Assembly (NCBI RefSeq): GCF_007860105.1
Contig: NZ_SJPU01000003.1
Location: 496,001 to 560,000, forward strand
DNA: 64,000 bases
From: Allorhodopirellula heiligendammensis
Lineage (GTDB): Bacteria; Planctomycetota; Planctomycetia; Pirellulales; Pirellulaceae
Reading direction: 5' to 3'
Shown: in pieces, positions 1-10,700 of the stretch
How positions within the stretch are numbered: position 1 is the first letter of the stretch
How the letters are laid out: every line of letters starts with the position of its first letter
The notes under the pieces: generated by a model
The model's input: only the letters and a program-made list of their open reading frames with translations
What the model was told of the DNA's origin: nothing
Database searches by the model: none
Program-made: the position numbers and the translations under genes

Positions 1-282
1 TGAAGTGGCGATTGCGCGACATCTCTGTTGTCGGTCTCCCTCCCGGTGCAATCGCTTTCGCAGCGCGACATTGGTGGCTGATACTAGCCACAGGAGCTAA
101 AGGTGGCTGATTTTCCGACAGCTTGGACGAGTTTTTCGCGCAGAACGATTTTAACAAAAAATTTGAAAAAACTTGCATGCTGCGCCAGCAAGGGGTAGGT
201 TCTTCCCCAAACAGGCCGATAGTGGCAATTTGCCACGGCCTTTTAGTCATTCGCGTTTTTCTCTGAATCAAGGCAGTTTCAA
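1..282. other. Left-edge intergenic region, no gene seen
   Basis: No open frame with coding character is visible. An A-rich stretch around 152-173 precedes the first gene by about 110 bases and could hold its promoter, but I cannot place a confident -35/-10 pair. No terminator hairpin for an upstream gene was recognised. Confidence 0.4.
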
Positions 283-2832
283 ATGACGTTTCAATTTAGC
301 AAGCGCGTTCGGAAAGCATCTCAGCGTTCCCGTCGCCGGTTGATGGTCGCGGAGGCCCTGGAATCTCGGGCGATGCTGACCACGTTCTATGTTTCCGGAT
401 ACACCGGTGCGCCTGCGCCGGGCGACGGTTCGATCGACTCACCCTTTGCCACCATTAGCGAAGGTGTTGCAGCGGCGATGCAGAACTCCGAAGCGGATGA
501 AATCATTGTTGCCCCGCGTGTGACAGGTGCGCCGTACGATGAAACCGTGACGTTCTTAGACAAGGGCAATGACCGTTCGGCGATCACGATCCGAGGTGCC
601 ACGGGTGATCGAGAGGACGTGCGACTGACGGCGGGAAATGGGGCGGGGATACTCGCAGATGCAGCCATCGAACTGACGATCAAAGACCTCAGCGTTGACA
701 ATCCGAACAGCGCAGGCATCCGCGTCATTGACGGGGATGTCACCGTAGAAAATGTGCGGGTGACTGGTTCGGTTTGGAACAGTGGAATCGTTCATCAACA
801 AGGCGACCTGACGGTACGCGACAGTCTGCTCGAGGACAACTACCAAGGGCTATGGTCTGCCGAACTGAGAGACTCCAGTGGAGCGGTGATTGGCTACCCG
901 GGTAACCTCACCGTGGAGAATACCGTTTCTCGCAACAATAATGCGCAAGGCATCTATATGCGCAACTCGACGGGCAACGTGCTCCTGCGTGACATCGATG
1001 CATCCAGCAATGTCATGAATGGAATTGTCGTCACTAACAATCCGTCGGTCACGATCGAAGGTGGTACGTTTCAAGATAACGGACGATCGGGGGCCGCTGT
1101 CATTGAAAGTACTGGAGTTGCTATTTCCGGAGCTCAGTTTACAAACAATCTGGATTCAGGCCTGTGGGTAAGTAGGAGTGACTCTCTCAGCATTGAGACA
1201 AGCCAACTGATTGGAAACAGTGTTGTCGGCACTTGGTTCATCGACTCGCCCGCGCCCACCATTTCGGAGGTTTTAGTCACCGGGAACGCTGAAGGCGGGA
1301 TTCGTATCGACGGGGCTGACGGCGTTGCGATTAACGAAGCGACAGTGACCGGGAATGGAAGTATCGTATCGACGACCAATGTCGGTGGTGGAGGCATTCA
1401 CATCACACCGGCGACTGCGGCGGCAATCGTGATTTCGAATTCACGAGTCAGCGACAATGAGACGCGTGGCAACGGCGGGGGGATCGAGGTTTGGGCATAC
1501 AACTATCCGTTTAATCGGGAGTTTCTCTCAAACGTGACGATTTCGAACACAGTGGTCACTGGAAATCAGATCGCGCCAGATGTCAATCGACATGGCGGCG
1601 GAATTGCCTTGTTCGGGCCCATCAGAACCACGATTGACGAGGTGATGATTAGTGGCAACACGGCTCGAGGTACCGCTGGACTGCATGCGTTCAGTGGATA
1701 CGCATCGCTGGAAGGTCCCTTGAGCCTAGCCGTTACGGACTCAACGATCGCGGACAACGTTGCGCTTCGCGAGGGGCCTGGGATTGGTGCGGGATCTGCA
1801 GGCCTATTTCATGGTAACGGCGAATTTCATATCTCGGGGACGACGATCACTGGCAATGATGGAGGGAACGCCGGTGGAGTCTATCTGCAAGCCTCGTTTG
1901 GCGAAATTAGCAACACGACGATCTCTGGCAACAATGGCGTTTTGACCGGTGGGCTTGTCTCAACCGGCGGACCAGACGTGACGACGCTTCTACACGTCAC
2001 CATCGTCGACAACTACGGCGCAAATAGTGGAGGGATCACGTCAACGACCCGACAAATGCAGATCGGTAATTCGGTGATTGCCAACAACACGTCGGGTGAT
2101 CCGATCGGGAGCCCCAATACAGCTCCATCTCGGAACATGGCAGGCGTGCTTACGTCGCTCAATGGCAATTTCTTCGCCGAGGCGTGGCAGGTGAATGTGG
2201 TTGGCGGTGGCCAAGACCAGATTGGAACCTTAACGGCGCCACTGGATCCAATGCTCGGACCTCTGCAAGCGAACGGTGGCTCCACGTTGACACATGCGCC
2301 CCTACCCGGCAGCCCGTTGGTGGATGCCGGTAATGATTCGATCAGCGACTCCTTGCACATCGATCAACGCGGCGCTGCACGTCGTCAAGGCGATGCAGTA
2401 GACGTTGGAGCAGTTGAACAATCCATCTATGTCGCCGACGTTGAGGGACCGCAGAAGCGAATTAATCTTAACGCTTGGGATAAAGGCAATAAGACAGTGA
2501 CGTTGGTGGTGCACTCAACCGATGAGCTCGATGCCGGTCTCGTTGATGTGACAACGATCTCATGGGCTTCAGCAGCGGTTCACAAGAGCAGCTTCCGAGA
2601 TGTTGATGGCGATGGTGATCTCGATCTTGTTCTCGAGTTTAAACTGAGCGAGACCGATTTGGTCGACCGCTACCGAGACGCGATGGCAGTTGATCCATCA
2701 GAAAACGATCAGACCGTCGCTGTACCGTTGACCGGCAGGGCGAGTGATGGGTTGCGCATCACCGGAAGTGCCGATGTCGATTTGCGGATGACGGGCAAAG
2801 CGCTGCGTGACGTATTGGATTCGATCTCGTAA
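283..2832 (+). CDS. Secreted right-handed beta-helix protein with planctomycete export motif
   Basis: Seen: 849 residues. The N-terminus is basic (KRVRKASQRSRRRL) and is followed by EALESRAML at residues 24-32, the LExRxLL-type motif that planctomycetes carry at the start of many large extracellular proteins. Residues about 100-620 are an array of short repeats rich in N-x-(A/G)-x-G-I/L and 'ISGNxx' turns, typical of parallel beta-helix (pectate-lyase-like) folds. Around residues 694-712 is the DQRGxxR...DVGAxE signature common at the end of such helices (choice-of-anchor Q type). The tail contains DVDGDGDLDL, a calcium-binding-like DxDGD loop. Inferred: exported surface or extracellular adhesin or polysaccharide-binding protein. 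No catalytic residues for a specific lyase can be named. The gene stands alone and ends 24 bases before a strong hairpin. Confidence 0.85.
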   Translation: MTFQFSKRVRKASQRSRRRLMVAEALESRAMLTTFYVSGYTGAPAPGDGSIDSPFATISEGVAAAMQNSEADEIIVAPRVTGAPYDETVTFLDKGNDRSAITIRGATGDREDVRLTAGNGAGILADAAIELTIKDLSVDNPNSAGIRVIDGDVTVENVRVTGSVWNSGIVHQQGDLTVRDSLLEDNYQGLWSAELRDSSGAVIGYPGNLTVENTVSRNNNAQGIYMRNSTGNVLLRDIDASSNVMNGIVVTNNPSVTIEGGTFQDNGRSGAAVIESTGVAISGAQFTNNLDSGLWVSRSDSLSIETSQLIGNSVVGTWFIDSPAPTISEVLVTGNAEGGIRIDGADGVAINEATVTGNGSIVSTTNVGGGGIHITPATAAAIVISNSRVSDNETRGNGGGIEVWAYNYPFNREFLSNVTISNTVVTGNQIAPDVNRHGGGIALFGPIRTTIDEVMISGNTARGTAGLHAFSGYASLEGPLSLAVTDSTIADNVALREGPGIGAGSAGLFHGNGEFHISGTTITGNDGGNAGGVYLQASFGEISNTTISGNNGVLTGGLVSTGGPDVTTLLHVTIVDNYGANSGGITSTTRQMQIGNSVIANNTSGDPIGSPNTAPSRNMAGVLTSLNGNFFAEAWQVNVVGGGQDQIGTLTAPLDPMLGPLQANGGSTLTHAPLPGSPLVDAGNDSISDSLHIDQRGAARRQGDAVDVGAVEQSIYVADVEGPQKRINLNAWDKGNKTVTLVVHSTDELDAGLVDVTTISWASAAVHKSSFRDVDGDGDLDLVLEFKLSETDLVDRYRDAMAVDPSENDQTVAVPLTGRASDGLRITGSADVDLRMTGKALRDVLDSIS

Positions 2833-2856
2833 GGTGAGTTCTGCGGTTCCGGATGT

Positions 2857-2891
2857 GCATGCGGTCGGGCAGGAATGACCCGACCGCATGC
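2857..2891 (+). terminator. Strong hairpin downstream of the beta-helix gene
   Basis: A perfect 13-bp inverted repeat (GCATGCGGTCGGG at 2857-2869 and its complement at 2879-2891) encloses a 9-base loop, 24 bases after the stop codon. There is no U-run on the + side (GTCTTGGGGG follows), so it is either a Rho-independent terminator of the kind without a U-tract or an mRNA 3'-end stabiliser. Confidence 0.6.
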
Positions 2892-3018
2892 GTCTTGGGG
2901 GTCGAGCACGCAAGCATCTGAGAATTTAATTCGCCGGCTGGCCGCGAGGATGACATTGTTTCGTTAGAATAAGGTCAGTGTCTCATTCCACGAAGTCTCG
3001 CATGAAGGACAACCAACC

Positions 3019-4425
3019 ATGAGTCAGATTTGTTTCGTCAAGGGTTCCCTTGCCATAATCGTCGCATTGCTCGCCGGGACGGGCGTGGCGAATCGCTCGG
3101 TCGCCGCTGAGCAGGTCGAGGTACAGGAAAAATTCCTCGGCAGTGGTGTGACGCAAAAGGTGGGCGGGTACCGGCCGATCAGTGCCAAGCTGAGTGACGA
3201 GGCGGAAGGCATCGAGCAGCAGCCCGAGGAACTGGTCAACCCACGATATGGGAAGTTGAAATTCGGCGACAAGGAATACTCGATTCTTCTCGACGAACCC
3301 CAGCCTCCTGCGACCGACGACGCAGATGACGAAGGTGAGGCTGAGGGTGCTGAGCCCGGCGCCGAGGACGTTAAGGGCGATGCTGCTGAAACGTCAGCTG
3401 CCGGGAAGGATGCCGATCCCGACCAGCAAGCGGAGTCTGGCACGCCGGTGGAACCACGGCTATTTGTCGACGCGAATGCTGATGGCGACCTTACCAATGA
3501 TCCGGCAATCGACTGGAAAGCTACTCCCAGTGGCCCCTACAAACTCTACCGCGGTTCGGCTGAGATCGACTTGGGCGACGGACGGATGGCGGCAGTGGAT
3601 CTCTATCGCTTCGACCCCACCGACCCACGACGGAAGAGTTTAGCCGATATCGTTTTCTACTACGGCGACTTTGGTTATGAGTTTGAGTTTCAACTTGACG
3701 ACAAACCCTTCTCGACCTTTGTTGCCGGTGCACTCAGTGACAACGCTCGGTTGCCAATCGATCGAGATGACAATGGCAAGATTAGCCGAAATTTTGAAAC
3801 AGTGCAGATTGGCCAACCGTTCAATTTCACCGGCACATCGTACGAGTTTAAAGTCGAGGACGGTCAACTGCGCCTGCAAACCAGTGACGAGGAATTGGAA
3901 CAGTTGCCCATGCCGCCAGACCTTCGTATCGGTCAGCCGGCGCTCGAATTCACCGCCACGACGTTGGATGGCACCGAAGTCAATTTTCCCGGCGACTACG
4001 CCGGCAAACTGGTGATGTTGGATTTTTGGGCGACATGGTGTGGCCCCTGCATCGGCGAGATCCCTAACATGAAGACCGCCTACGCCGACTGGCATGACAA
4101 GGGGTTCGAAATCTTGGGGATCAGTTTCGATCAGCCTAACAAAGAGGATGTTCTCAAGGAGTTTTTGGAAGAACGCGAGTTGCCGTGGGCCCAGGTTTAC
4201 GAGGGCAAGGGCTGGGACACCTCAATCGGGAACCAGCACGATGTCAGCGGCATTCCCTTTGTATTACTCGTCGACGGTGACACCGGTAAAATTATGGCGA
4301 CTGCCAGGGAGCTTCGCGGGCCCGGCCTGAGCAAGTTCATTGGTGAGGCGCTCGGCGAAGAAGTCCAGGAGGACAAGGACGACGAGGAAACCGCTGAGGA
4401 CGAACCCGCAGAGGATGACGAGTAA
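3019..4425 (+). CDS. Secreted TlpA-like thioredoxin-fold protein
   Basis: Seen: 468 residues. A hydrophobic signal peptide covers residues about 9-30 and ends at VAA. A Glu/Asp/Ala-rich acidic stretch lies near residues 94-140 and another at the C-terminus (ends EDEPAEDDE). The TlpA/ResA thioredoxin domain occupies about residues 300-445, with the redox motif WCGPC at 340-344 preceded by LDFWAT, and the cis-proline region GIPFVLLVD. Family knowledge: TlpA/ResA/AhpC-type domains reduce disulfides or peroxides outside the cytoplasm. The large N-terminal region (about residues 45-290) is of unknown fold and contains an EF-hand-like DANADGDLTND. The substrate is not predictable. The gene appears to be monocistronic. 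Confidence 0.85.
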   Translation: MSQICFVKGSLAIIVALLAGTGVANRSVAAEQVEVQEKFLGSGVTQKVGGYRPISAKLSDEAEGIEQQPEELVNPRYGKLKFGDKEYSILLDEPQPPATDDADDEGEAEGAEPGAEDVKGDAAETSAAGKDADPDQQAESGTPVEPRLFVDANADGDLTNDPAIDWKATPSGPYKLYRGSAEIDLGDGRMAAVDLYRFDPTDPRRKSLADIVFYYGDFGYEFEFQLDDKPFSTFVAGALSDNARLPIDRDDNGKISRNFETVQIGQPFNFTGTSYEFKVEDGQLRLQTSDEELEQLPMPPDLRIGQPALEFTATTLDGTEVNFPGDYAGKLVMLDFWATWCGPCIGEIPNMKTAYADWHDKGFEILGISFDQPNKEDVLKEFLEERELPWAQVYEGKGWDTSIGNQHDVSGIPFVLLVDGDTGKIMATARELRGPGLSKFIGEALGEEVQEDKDDEETAEDEPAEDDE

Positions 4426-4439
4426 CCAGTGTCTGACGC

Positions 4440-4472
4440 TCCCCCCCGCTCCGGAATCGGTGCGGGGAGGGA
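4440..4472. terminator. Hairpin between convergent genes
   Basis: T4440-C4449 pairs with G4462-A4472 as a 10-bp GC-rich stem with one bulged A and a 12-base loop. It sits 15 bases after the stop of the thioredoxin-like gene and before the end of the convergent minus-strand gene, so it could serve both. No U-run is present. Confidence 0.4.
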
Positions 4473-4545
4473 CGCGTGGGTGAGGTCGAGTCGTTGCATA
4501 TTTGCTCCGCCATTGACAATGGCGTCCAGCTAGGGGCAGTGCCAC

Positions 4546-5439
4546 TTAGCCTTCGACTTTCACGCCCATGAACGCTTTACCAAGTCCGAGTGTTTTGATC
4601 TCCGCTTCGATTTTGGTCGCTTCAGGGATCTCCAACGTTTGGGCAACTTCGTCAGCAACGTGCTGGGCAAAGCGAATTCTCGCCAGTTCCAGCTGTGATT
4701 GCACCTCCGACGGCTCGATGTTTCGACCGGCGACTGGCGTCAGTCGAGACGTCCAAGCTTTCGGGCTGTCCTTGGGATGCGCCATCGCAATTCGGAGTAT
4801 ATCGTGAACGTAGTCACCGCGGGGCCCTTGTGTCTCAGTAGAATCCGTCGCCCCGGCGGCTTCATAACGGCGTGTGTGCTGGTACCTCTCTAGAGAGCGC
4901 CAACTGCGTTGGAGAATGCCGTCACGCCAATAGCCAAGCCACTGGGGTGACTCTAATTTTGCGATTTCGAGCTTCGGCGGGGTGGGCACGCCAGCACTCT
5001 CGGTGCTGGCCAGTTTGTCCTTGTCAATTTTTTGGACCGCTTCGTCGTACCGAGCTTTGGCGGCCGAGCGAATCCCACGGACGAGGAAGTCACGGAGTCG
5101 GCCGCGATCGTGGCCGTTGAACCCAGCCCTGACCAAATGTGTTACCAAAATGGCGAGGGCGCGATCGGCCTCGGCGTCGTTTCCGACGACATCGATCATC
5201 AGTCGCCGCATCGGGACGAGGTACCGCAGGACATATCCGGCGGCGCTTCCCGCACCGGTCCAAGTTTGCTGCGATCGACTCAGATGGACGCTGCTAGAGA
5301 TCTTGATCCACTGGCTTTTGGCGAGCGAATTTTCCGATGAACCAGCCGAGCCACGTGAGCTCAGACCGCCCGCGGTGGAGCCGCCCGTGTTGGACGCGGT
5401 ATCGGAATTTTCGACAGAGGAGGCTGACGCTTCGTTCAT
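4546..5439 (-). CDS. Hypothetical protein, possibly a degenerate sigma-70 region-2-like protein
   Basis: Seen: 297 residues with no signal peptide. The first 40 residues are Ser/Gly/Ala-rich and probably disordered. Residues about 45-140 contain, in order, SSSVHLSRSQ, a Y-x-LRYL helix, DAEADRALAILVTHL and GRLRDFLVRGIRSAAK. Inference: this order and spacing resembles region 2 of planctomycete ECF sigma factors (the DAeD helix followed by G-R-F-R-x-W/Y-L), but the aromatic and acidic core-binding residues are weakly kept and no region 4 helix-turn-helix is obvious. The C-terminal 100 residues are helical and end in an acidic-basic segment. I do not recognise a firm family. It could equally be a lineage-specific protein of unrelated function. 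Confidence 0.6.
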   Translation of the reverse strand: MNEASASSVENSDTASNTGGSTAGGLSSRGSAGSSENSLAKSQWIKISSSVHLSRSQQTWTGAGSAAGYVLRYLVPMRRLMIDVVGNDAEADRALAILVTHLVRAGFNGHDRGRLRDFLVRGIRSAAKARYDEAVQKIDKDKLASTESAGVPTPPKLEIAKLESPQWLGYWRDGILQRSWRSLERYQHTRRYEAAGATDSTETQGPRGDYVHDILRIAMAHPKDSPKAWTSRLTPVAGRNIEPSEVQSQLELARIRFAQHVADEVAQTLEIPEATKIEAEIKTLGLGKAFMGVKVEG

Positions 5440-5694
5440 ATGCGTATTCTAACCCCCGGTAGGTGGCTTTGTGGCTGCCCCGAGTACCTACCTCGGATTT
5501 TTACACAGTTATTCTGCAAAAAATATGCCGTTAACAACGCATGGATTGATCACGCCAACTTCGCGGGACCTCGTTTCGCAGCATTGCCAGCAGGCGATGG
5601 AGTTTTGTGTTGATACCCGAATCCAGCCTCTCGTGAATGTCACGACAACGCTCGCCGATGGACAACCCACAGCAGCAGACCAAGTCGCACCCGC

Positions 5695-6786
5695 ATGGGG
5701 ATTCGCAACCGCCCGCGGAGTCGAGCTTGCTACCTTCACCGCATCGCTGGTTCCCTGGTAGGCTCTTGGCCAGCGGCGTCTCCTTCCGTCCTCCCTTCAG
5801 CCCCTCTGATTCCTTTGCGTATCCCCATCAACGAACTCGCTGACTCGATGACGCTGACCCAAGCGTTTCAGGCCGCCGACAAGCAGCTGCGAGTCAATCG
5901 CCAAGGCGGCAAATACATCCTGTTAAAACTATCCGATCGTAGCGGCACGATTGCCGGGATGATGTGGAATGCAGACGAAGCGGTGTTTGATCAGTTCGAC
6001 CGCGGCGACTACATCTTCTGCCATGGTCGCACCCAGATTCATAATGGGGCACTCCAGGTAATCGTGACGCAGATCGAACGCATGGACGCACATGAGGTCG
6101 CCGTAGATGATTTCGAACGCTTTGATGCCCGGCGAGCCGACGAGCATCTCACGCGGGTGCGTGAGTTGCTCGCGACGTTGTCTCAGCCGTTCCTATCCCG
6201 GCTGGCGAATTGCTACCTCGACGATGTCGGTTTCATTGATCGATTTCGTGTTTCGGCTGCCGCGGTTTCCAATCATCACGCCTATCCCGGCGGATTGTTG
6301 CACCACACGCTCAATATGATGGAATTGGCTCGACTGATCGGACCCCGGTATCCCGAAATCGACACCGAAATGTTGATGATGGGCGCGTTCTTGCACGATC
6401 TGGGGAAGATCGACGAGTTGAAGTCCGGTGGTGAGATCAGCTATACCGACCGAGGGCAATTGCTTGGTCACATCGTGATTGGCATCCAGCAATTGGATGG
6501 AAAAATCCGGCAAGTCGAGCAGGAGAGTGGTGAGAGTTTTCCGATCGTGCTGCGGCAGCATCTGGAGCATCTCGTGGTCAGCCATCACGGCAGCCAGGAG
6601 TATGGCAGCCCAAAAATCCCGGTCACGCTTGAGGCGGTCGCTCTACATCACATCGACAACCTCGACGCGAAACTCGCGACGTTCACGTCTGTCATCGAGC
6701 AAGACGTTGCTGCCGACGGAAACTGGACCAACTATACACCCTTGATTGGACGCAAACTTTGGAAAGGCTCTCATCATGTTGGATGA
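5695..6786 (+). CDS. YhaM-like 3'-5' exoribonuclease (OB-fold plus HD domain)
   Basis: Seen: an N-terminal OB-fold begins near INELADSM and continues with [15 protein letters not shown]. An HD phosphohydrolase domain follows with H-H in [17 protein letters not shown], the metal pair in [10 protein letters not shown], and VSHHGS further on. Family knowledge: YhaM/CBF1 proteins are Mn-dependent 3'-5' exoribonucleases with this architecture. The start is uncertain. ATG 5695 is the most upstream in-frame start, but the first 40 residues do not look like a real N-terminus and no Shine-Dalgarno is seen. TTG 5815 or ATG 5848 are alternatives. The end overlaps queC by 11 bases, so the two are probably translationally coupled. 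Confidence 0.8.
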   Translation: MGIRNRPRSRACYLHRIAGSLVGSWPAASPSVLPSAPLIPLRIPINELADSMTLTQAFQAADKQLRVNRQGGKYILLKLSDRSGTIAGMMWNADEAVFDQFDRGDYIFCHGRTQIHNGALQVIVTQIERMDAHEVAVDDFERFDARRADEHLTRVRELLATLSQPFLSRLANCYLDDVGFIDRFRVSAAAVSNHHAYPGGLLHHTLNMMELARLIGPRYPEIDTEMLMMGAFLHDLGKIDELKSGGEISYTDRGQLLGHIVIGIQQLDGKIRQVEQESGESFPIVLRQHLEHLVVSHHGSQEYGSPKIPVTLEAVALHHIDNLDAKLATFTSVIEQDVAADGNWTNYTPLIGRKLWKGSHHVG

Positions 6787-7531
6787 TACGCAAGCAAATC
6801 CTGACCCCGACTCAGCCGCCGTTGTCTTGCTCTCTGGCGGACTGGACAGCTCTACCTGCCTAGCGATTGCCCTTGAGCGCGGGTTTCAAGTACACGCGAT
6901 CAGTTTTCGTTACGGTCAGCGAAACGTGAGCGAACTTGAGCGCGCCTCGACATTGGCTTCGTCCATGGGAGCGGTATCGCACCGCATCATCGACATTGAT
7001 CTGGCTCAGCTCGGTGGCTCCGCCCTCGTCGATACGAGCATTGCCGTTCCTAAGTCTGACCGCGTTGAGGATATCGCCGCCGATATCCCCGTAACGTACG
7101 TACCGGCGCGCAACACGATTTTTCTGTCCTACGCGTTGGCGGTCGCCGAGACATGTCAGTCCACGGATATCTTTATCGGTGTCAATGCACTCGATTACAG
7201 CGGGTACCCGGACTGCCGACCATCGTTCATTGCCGCCTTTGAGGTGATGGCGAGGTTAGCCACGAAGGCAGGAGTAGGCGCCGAGAGCGGTGCTGCAGAA
7301 TCCCACGGAGGCTCGAGAAAACTACGCATTCACACGCCACTGATCGACCTGACGAAGGCACAGATCATCGCCGAGGGATTGCGTCTGGGCGTCGACTACT
7401 CACACACACTTTCGTGCTACGATCCTGTGCAATCCAATAACAGCGATGGTCAGCCCTGCGGTCACTGTGACGCGTGTCTGCTACGCGCCAAAGGTTTTGC
7501 AGCAAACGGCATCAGCGACCCCGCGATTTAA
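6776..7531 (+). CDS. queC: 7-cyano-7-deazaguanine synthase QueC
   Basis: Seen: 251 residues from ATG 6776. The start is supported by GGAAAGG at 6761-6767, eight bases upstream. The N-terminal PP-loop [11 protein letters not shown] binds [18 protein letters not shown] is the second family signature, and [19 protein letters not shown] residues ([15 protein letters not shown]) form the substrate region. The C-terminal zinc site reads CYDPVQ...[10 protein letters not shown]. Family knowledge: QueC converts 7-carboxy-7-deazaguanine to preQ0 with ATP and ammonia in queuosine biosynthesis, in the cytoplasm. No other que gene is nearby; its partner here is the overlapping exoribonuclease. A TTG at 6746 would add ten residues but lacks support. 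Confidence 0.95.
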   Translation: MLDDTQANPDPDSAAVVLLSGGLDSSTCLAIALERGFQVHAISFRYGQRNVSELERASTLASSMGAVSHRIIDIDLAQLGGSALVDTSIAVPKSDRVEDIAADIPVTYVPARNTIFLSYALAVAETCQSTDIFIGVNALDYSGYPDCRPSFIAAFEVMARLATKAGVGAESGAAESHGGSRKLRIHTPLIDLTKAQIIAEGLRLGVDYSHTLSCYDPVQSNNSDGQPCGHCDACLLRAKGFAANGISDPAI

Positions 7532-7769
7532 TCTCGGCTCCAACGTTGGCGGATCACTCCCATTTCCGGATGCTCCGCATATCTGGGCGGCATGTGGTGG
7601 CATCGACGCTGTCGACGCCAAGGTGATCCGTGTGACGTCAGGTACCGGGCGGTACCGCTAGGCTGGCCGCTTGAGCATCTCGACTCACGCCCTCAACACG
7701 CGAACGTCGGTAGATTGAGCGCTGCGAATACCTTTGGATCGCCCCGAGTTTATGCGCGGGCAATGGAAG

Positions 7770-10700
7770 CTACTCGGTCAATTCATTCGCTGTCGCTGAT
7801 GCGACGTAGCGCCATCGTTTCAGGTAGCCGAGAAGATTGCCCATCTGGTCGACGCTAAGAACTCGCTGAAGCCCACTGGGCATGAGTGAAATCTCCGACG
7901 GTTGAAAGATCTCAATGTCGTCCCGATCAATCCGTCGCGTGTGCCCGCCCGCCAACTGCAGGGTGACAGCATCTCTTGACTCACCAGCGAGCAGTCCAGT
8001 GATGGTTTCACCGTCAACGGTTAGCACAAGGTAGGTCACATAGGATGCGTCAATGCCGGCGTTGGGATCCAAGATCGCCGTAAGCAATGCCGCGGGCGTT
8101 TTCGTTCGGCTATCGCTGATGTCTGGGCCAACGGTGTGTCCGACACCGTCGATCCGGTGGCAACTTGCGCAGTGCTCGGCGAATAATGCCTTGCCCGAAA
8201 CAACGTCGGCAGTCGCAACCTGCTGTAATGCAGGTGCGTACTCCTGCATCGCCGCTGCCACGTCTCCCGCCGGAGCAAATATCCGCTTTCCGAGTGCAGA
8301 AATTTCGGAGTTGCCGTGATTCCGAAACCAATCCATCGCAGCTGGATCGACAAAGGTTCGAGGAAGCTCTTCTGTTTCGATCTTGGTGAGCAACCACATC
8401 GCTGTAACAATTTGCTGTTGAGCGGCAGAGACGATGGCCGTTCGATCGGCAGGCGGAATCTCGTTGGCGTGGTCGGTAATGTAATGCTCGCACCAATCCG
8501 TATCGAGCTGCATCAGGATACGGTAGGCGGCAGCTCGTAGCTGGGGAGGAGTGGCGGGCTGTACCAAATGTCGAATTTCGGTGGGCAGTGGAGTCAGGGT
8601 CCGGCACCACGCGATGGCATCAAGACGCGCTGCTAAAGAATACGATTCACCGACCGCGAGCGAAACCGCTACTGGATCGATCGCATCAAGCTGCGCCCGC
8701 GATTGTCGCAGACGATCCGCTGTCCACGGATCGGGGCCCGTCTTCCTTAACTTCTTCGAGGCGGCTCCGGTTTTCCATGCGGTCGCAAGACGCATCGCCA
8801 CTTCGGCATCGGAACTCTGCTCGATGATACGATCTCGCACGTTGATCCAATTAGCCAGTAATGTCGCGCTACGCGATGGTGCCCATGTTGCGGCGCGCAG
8901 CATCCACCCCTCCCTGACCGCAACGGGTACATCGGACGTCTCGGTGAGGCTGGCGCGGAGTAGATTGAATGAATCAGGCGGCGACAGGGAGACCAGCAGC
9001 TTCTGCATGCGAGGCAGATTTCCATCTCGCGCGGCCAACTTGATCATCGCTGCGATATCGACATCACTTGCGTCGGTATCGCTACTCCGAACGGCAATGG
9101 ATTGCAGCGCGGATTGTCGCACCTGTGGTGAAGAATCAGCTAACGCTGGTGTCAATTGACGGACGCTCTGTCGTGGTGGGCCAGCAGGACGATTGTGCTC
9201 TCGTGTTCCGGCGGCGAGCTCACGGACTCGCGCATGACTGTGCGCACGCAGGAGATCAAGTTGATTTGATGTGAGTCTGCCCCATCGATTGAGTATCAGG
9301 GCAATCCGTGCCACGCCGGCGGGCGGGGTTGAGTGATCAATCAATTTTACCGCGAGGGCCTCAAGTACATCCTCGGGGGGCAAGGAAAGCGGCGTGTAGT
9401 TCGCGTACCAATACGACGACGCCAGCATCCGTGTCAGCGGATCATCTGCAATGATTGCCGCGAGGGCCGCGCCGTCGCTGTCAACTGAGGTGATCGGTGG
9501 GGCCGTTTCGCCCTCATGAATCAACCAAATCCGCCCCAGGTCGTTGCCGTACCAAGTGTCAAGCCGATTCTTGAGCTCGGGAGGCGCCCAATGCGGATGC
9601 TCGATGACCGCCCGAGACATGTCAACGACTAGCGCAGCACCATTGAAATCGGGCACCACATCGACAGGCCGAAACCAGTCATCGGCGCAGGCCAACCATT
9701 CGGTGGGTTGATCTTCTCGCTCGCTACGCCAGCTCCCGTCGGCCTGGTGCAGAAGTTGTCGCTGCACTAATGATCCGGTCGGTTCGCAAACCAGTAACCA
9801 TTCCCCGTCCGAATCGGCCATCCAACCTGGCGCGCAAACGCCGCAGGCGGCGCTGAATTGCCCAGCATGGAGGTTGCTGGTCGTCCACGCATCGCTGATC
9901 GGAGAAACTGACGACTCGAAGCCAGCGAGACCGACATCGGCGATCCCATCGGCCGCATTCAGGAAAGGGACTCGATCGATTAAGTCGGCCGAAATGGTTG
10001 ATTCGATTGCTGGATTGCGATTGCTGCAACCGATGCGACGGTTGAAATCGTCGATGGTCAGTCCGAATTGGCTTTTACCGGATACGACGCCCCAATCGTC
10101 GCCGTGCGGATCGAAGTAAAAATCGCGATTCTGCAAACTGACCGGGGTCGACCTCGCATCGAAACGATCCGCGATCGCTGTGATCTGACCACCGCGAAGT
10201 CCACCGGCGACATAGACCAAGCCATCGGAGCCGAGGGTTGGATGGTTGGCACGAAGTTGTTCATTGTCGATTGTAAACCCTGAAAACCAAACGTTCTGCT
10301 CGTCAGATCGGCCATCACCATCGGTATCCCTGAGAAATAGGATTTCACCAGCCGTCGTGACGATTGCCCCATCACGCCAGGGAAGGACTCCAGTGGCAAA
10401 ATTGAGTCCATCTGCGAAGGTCTTCATGTTTTGAAATCGACCGCTGCTATCCCGGTTGCTGAGGACTCGAATGCGACCATGCAACTCCGTTTGATCCGGC
10501 CGCGGATGGGGATAGTCCGGCATCTCTACCACCCATAGTTTTCCATCACTGCCCCACGCCGCCGAAACGGGATCGACGACATCTGGTTCGGCAGCAGCGA
10601 GGCTGATGGTCTTTCCGGTTCGCACACGAAACTGGCGTAAGGTGGCCAGGGTTGTGTGGTCGCCCGGCGACGTCGTGGATTGGCGGGGAAGCTCTTGCCC

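Noticed and set aside
5471..5761. 96-residue frame before the exoribonuclease
   Set aside because: No homology or ribosome-binding site, and it overlaps the possible N-terminal extension of the exoribonuclease.
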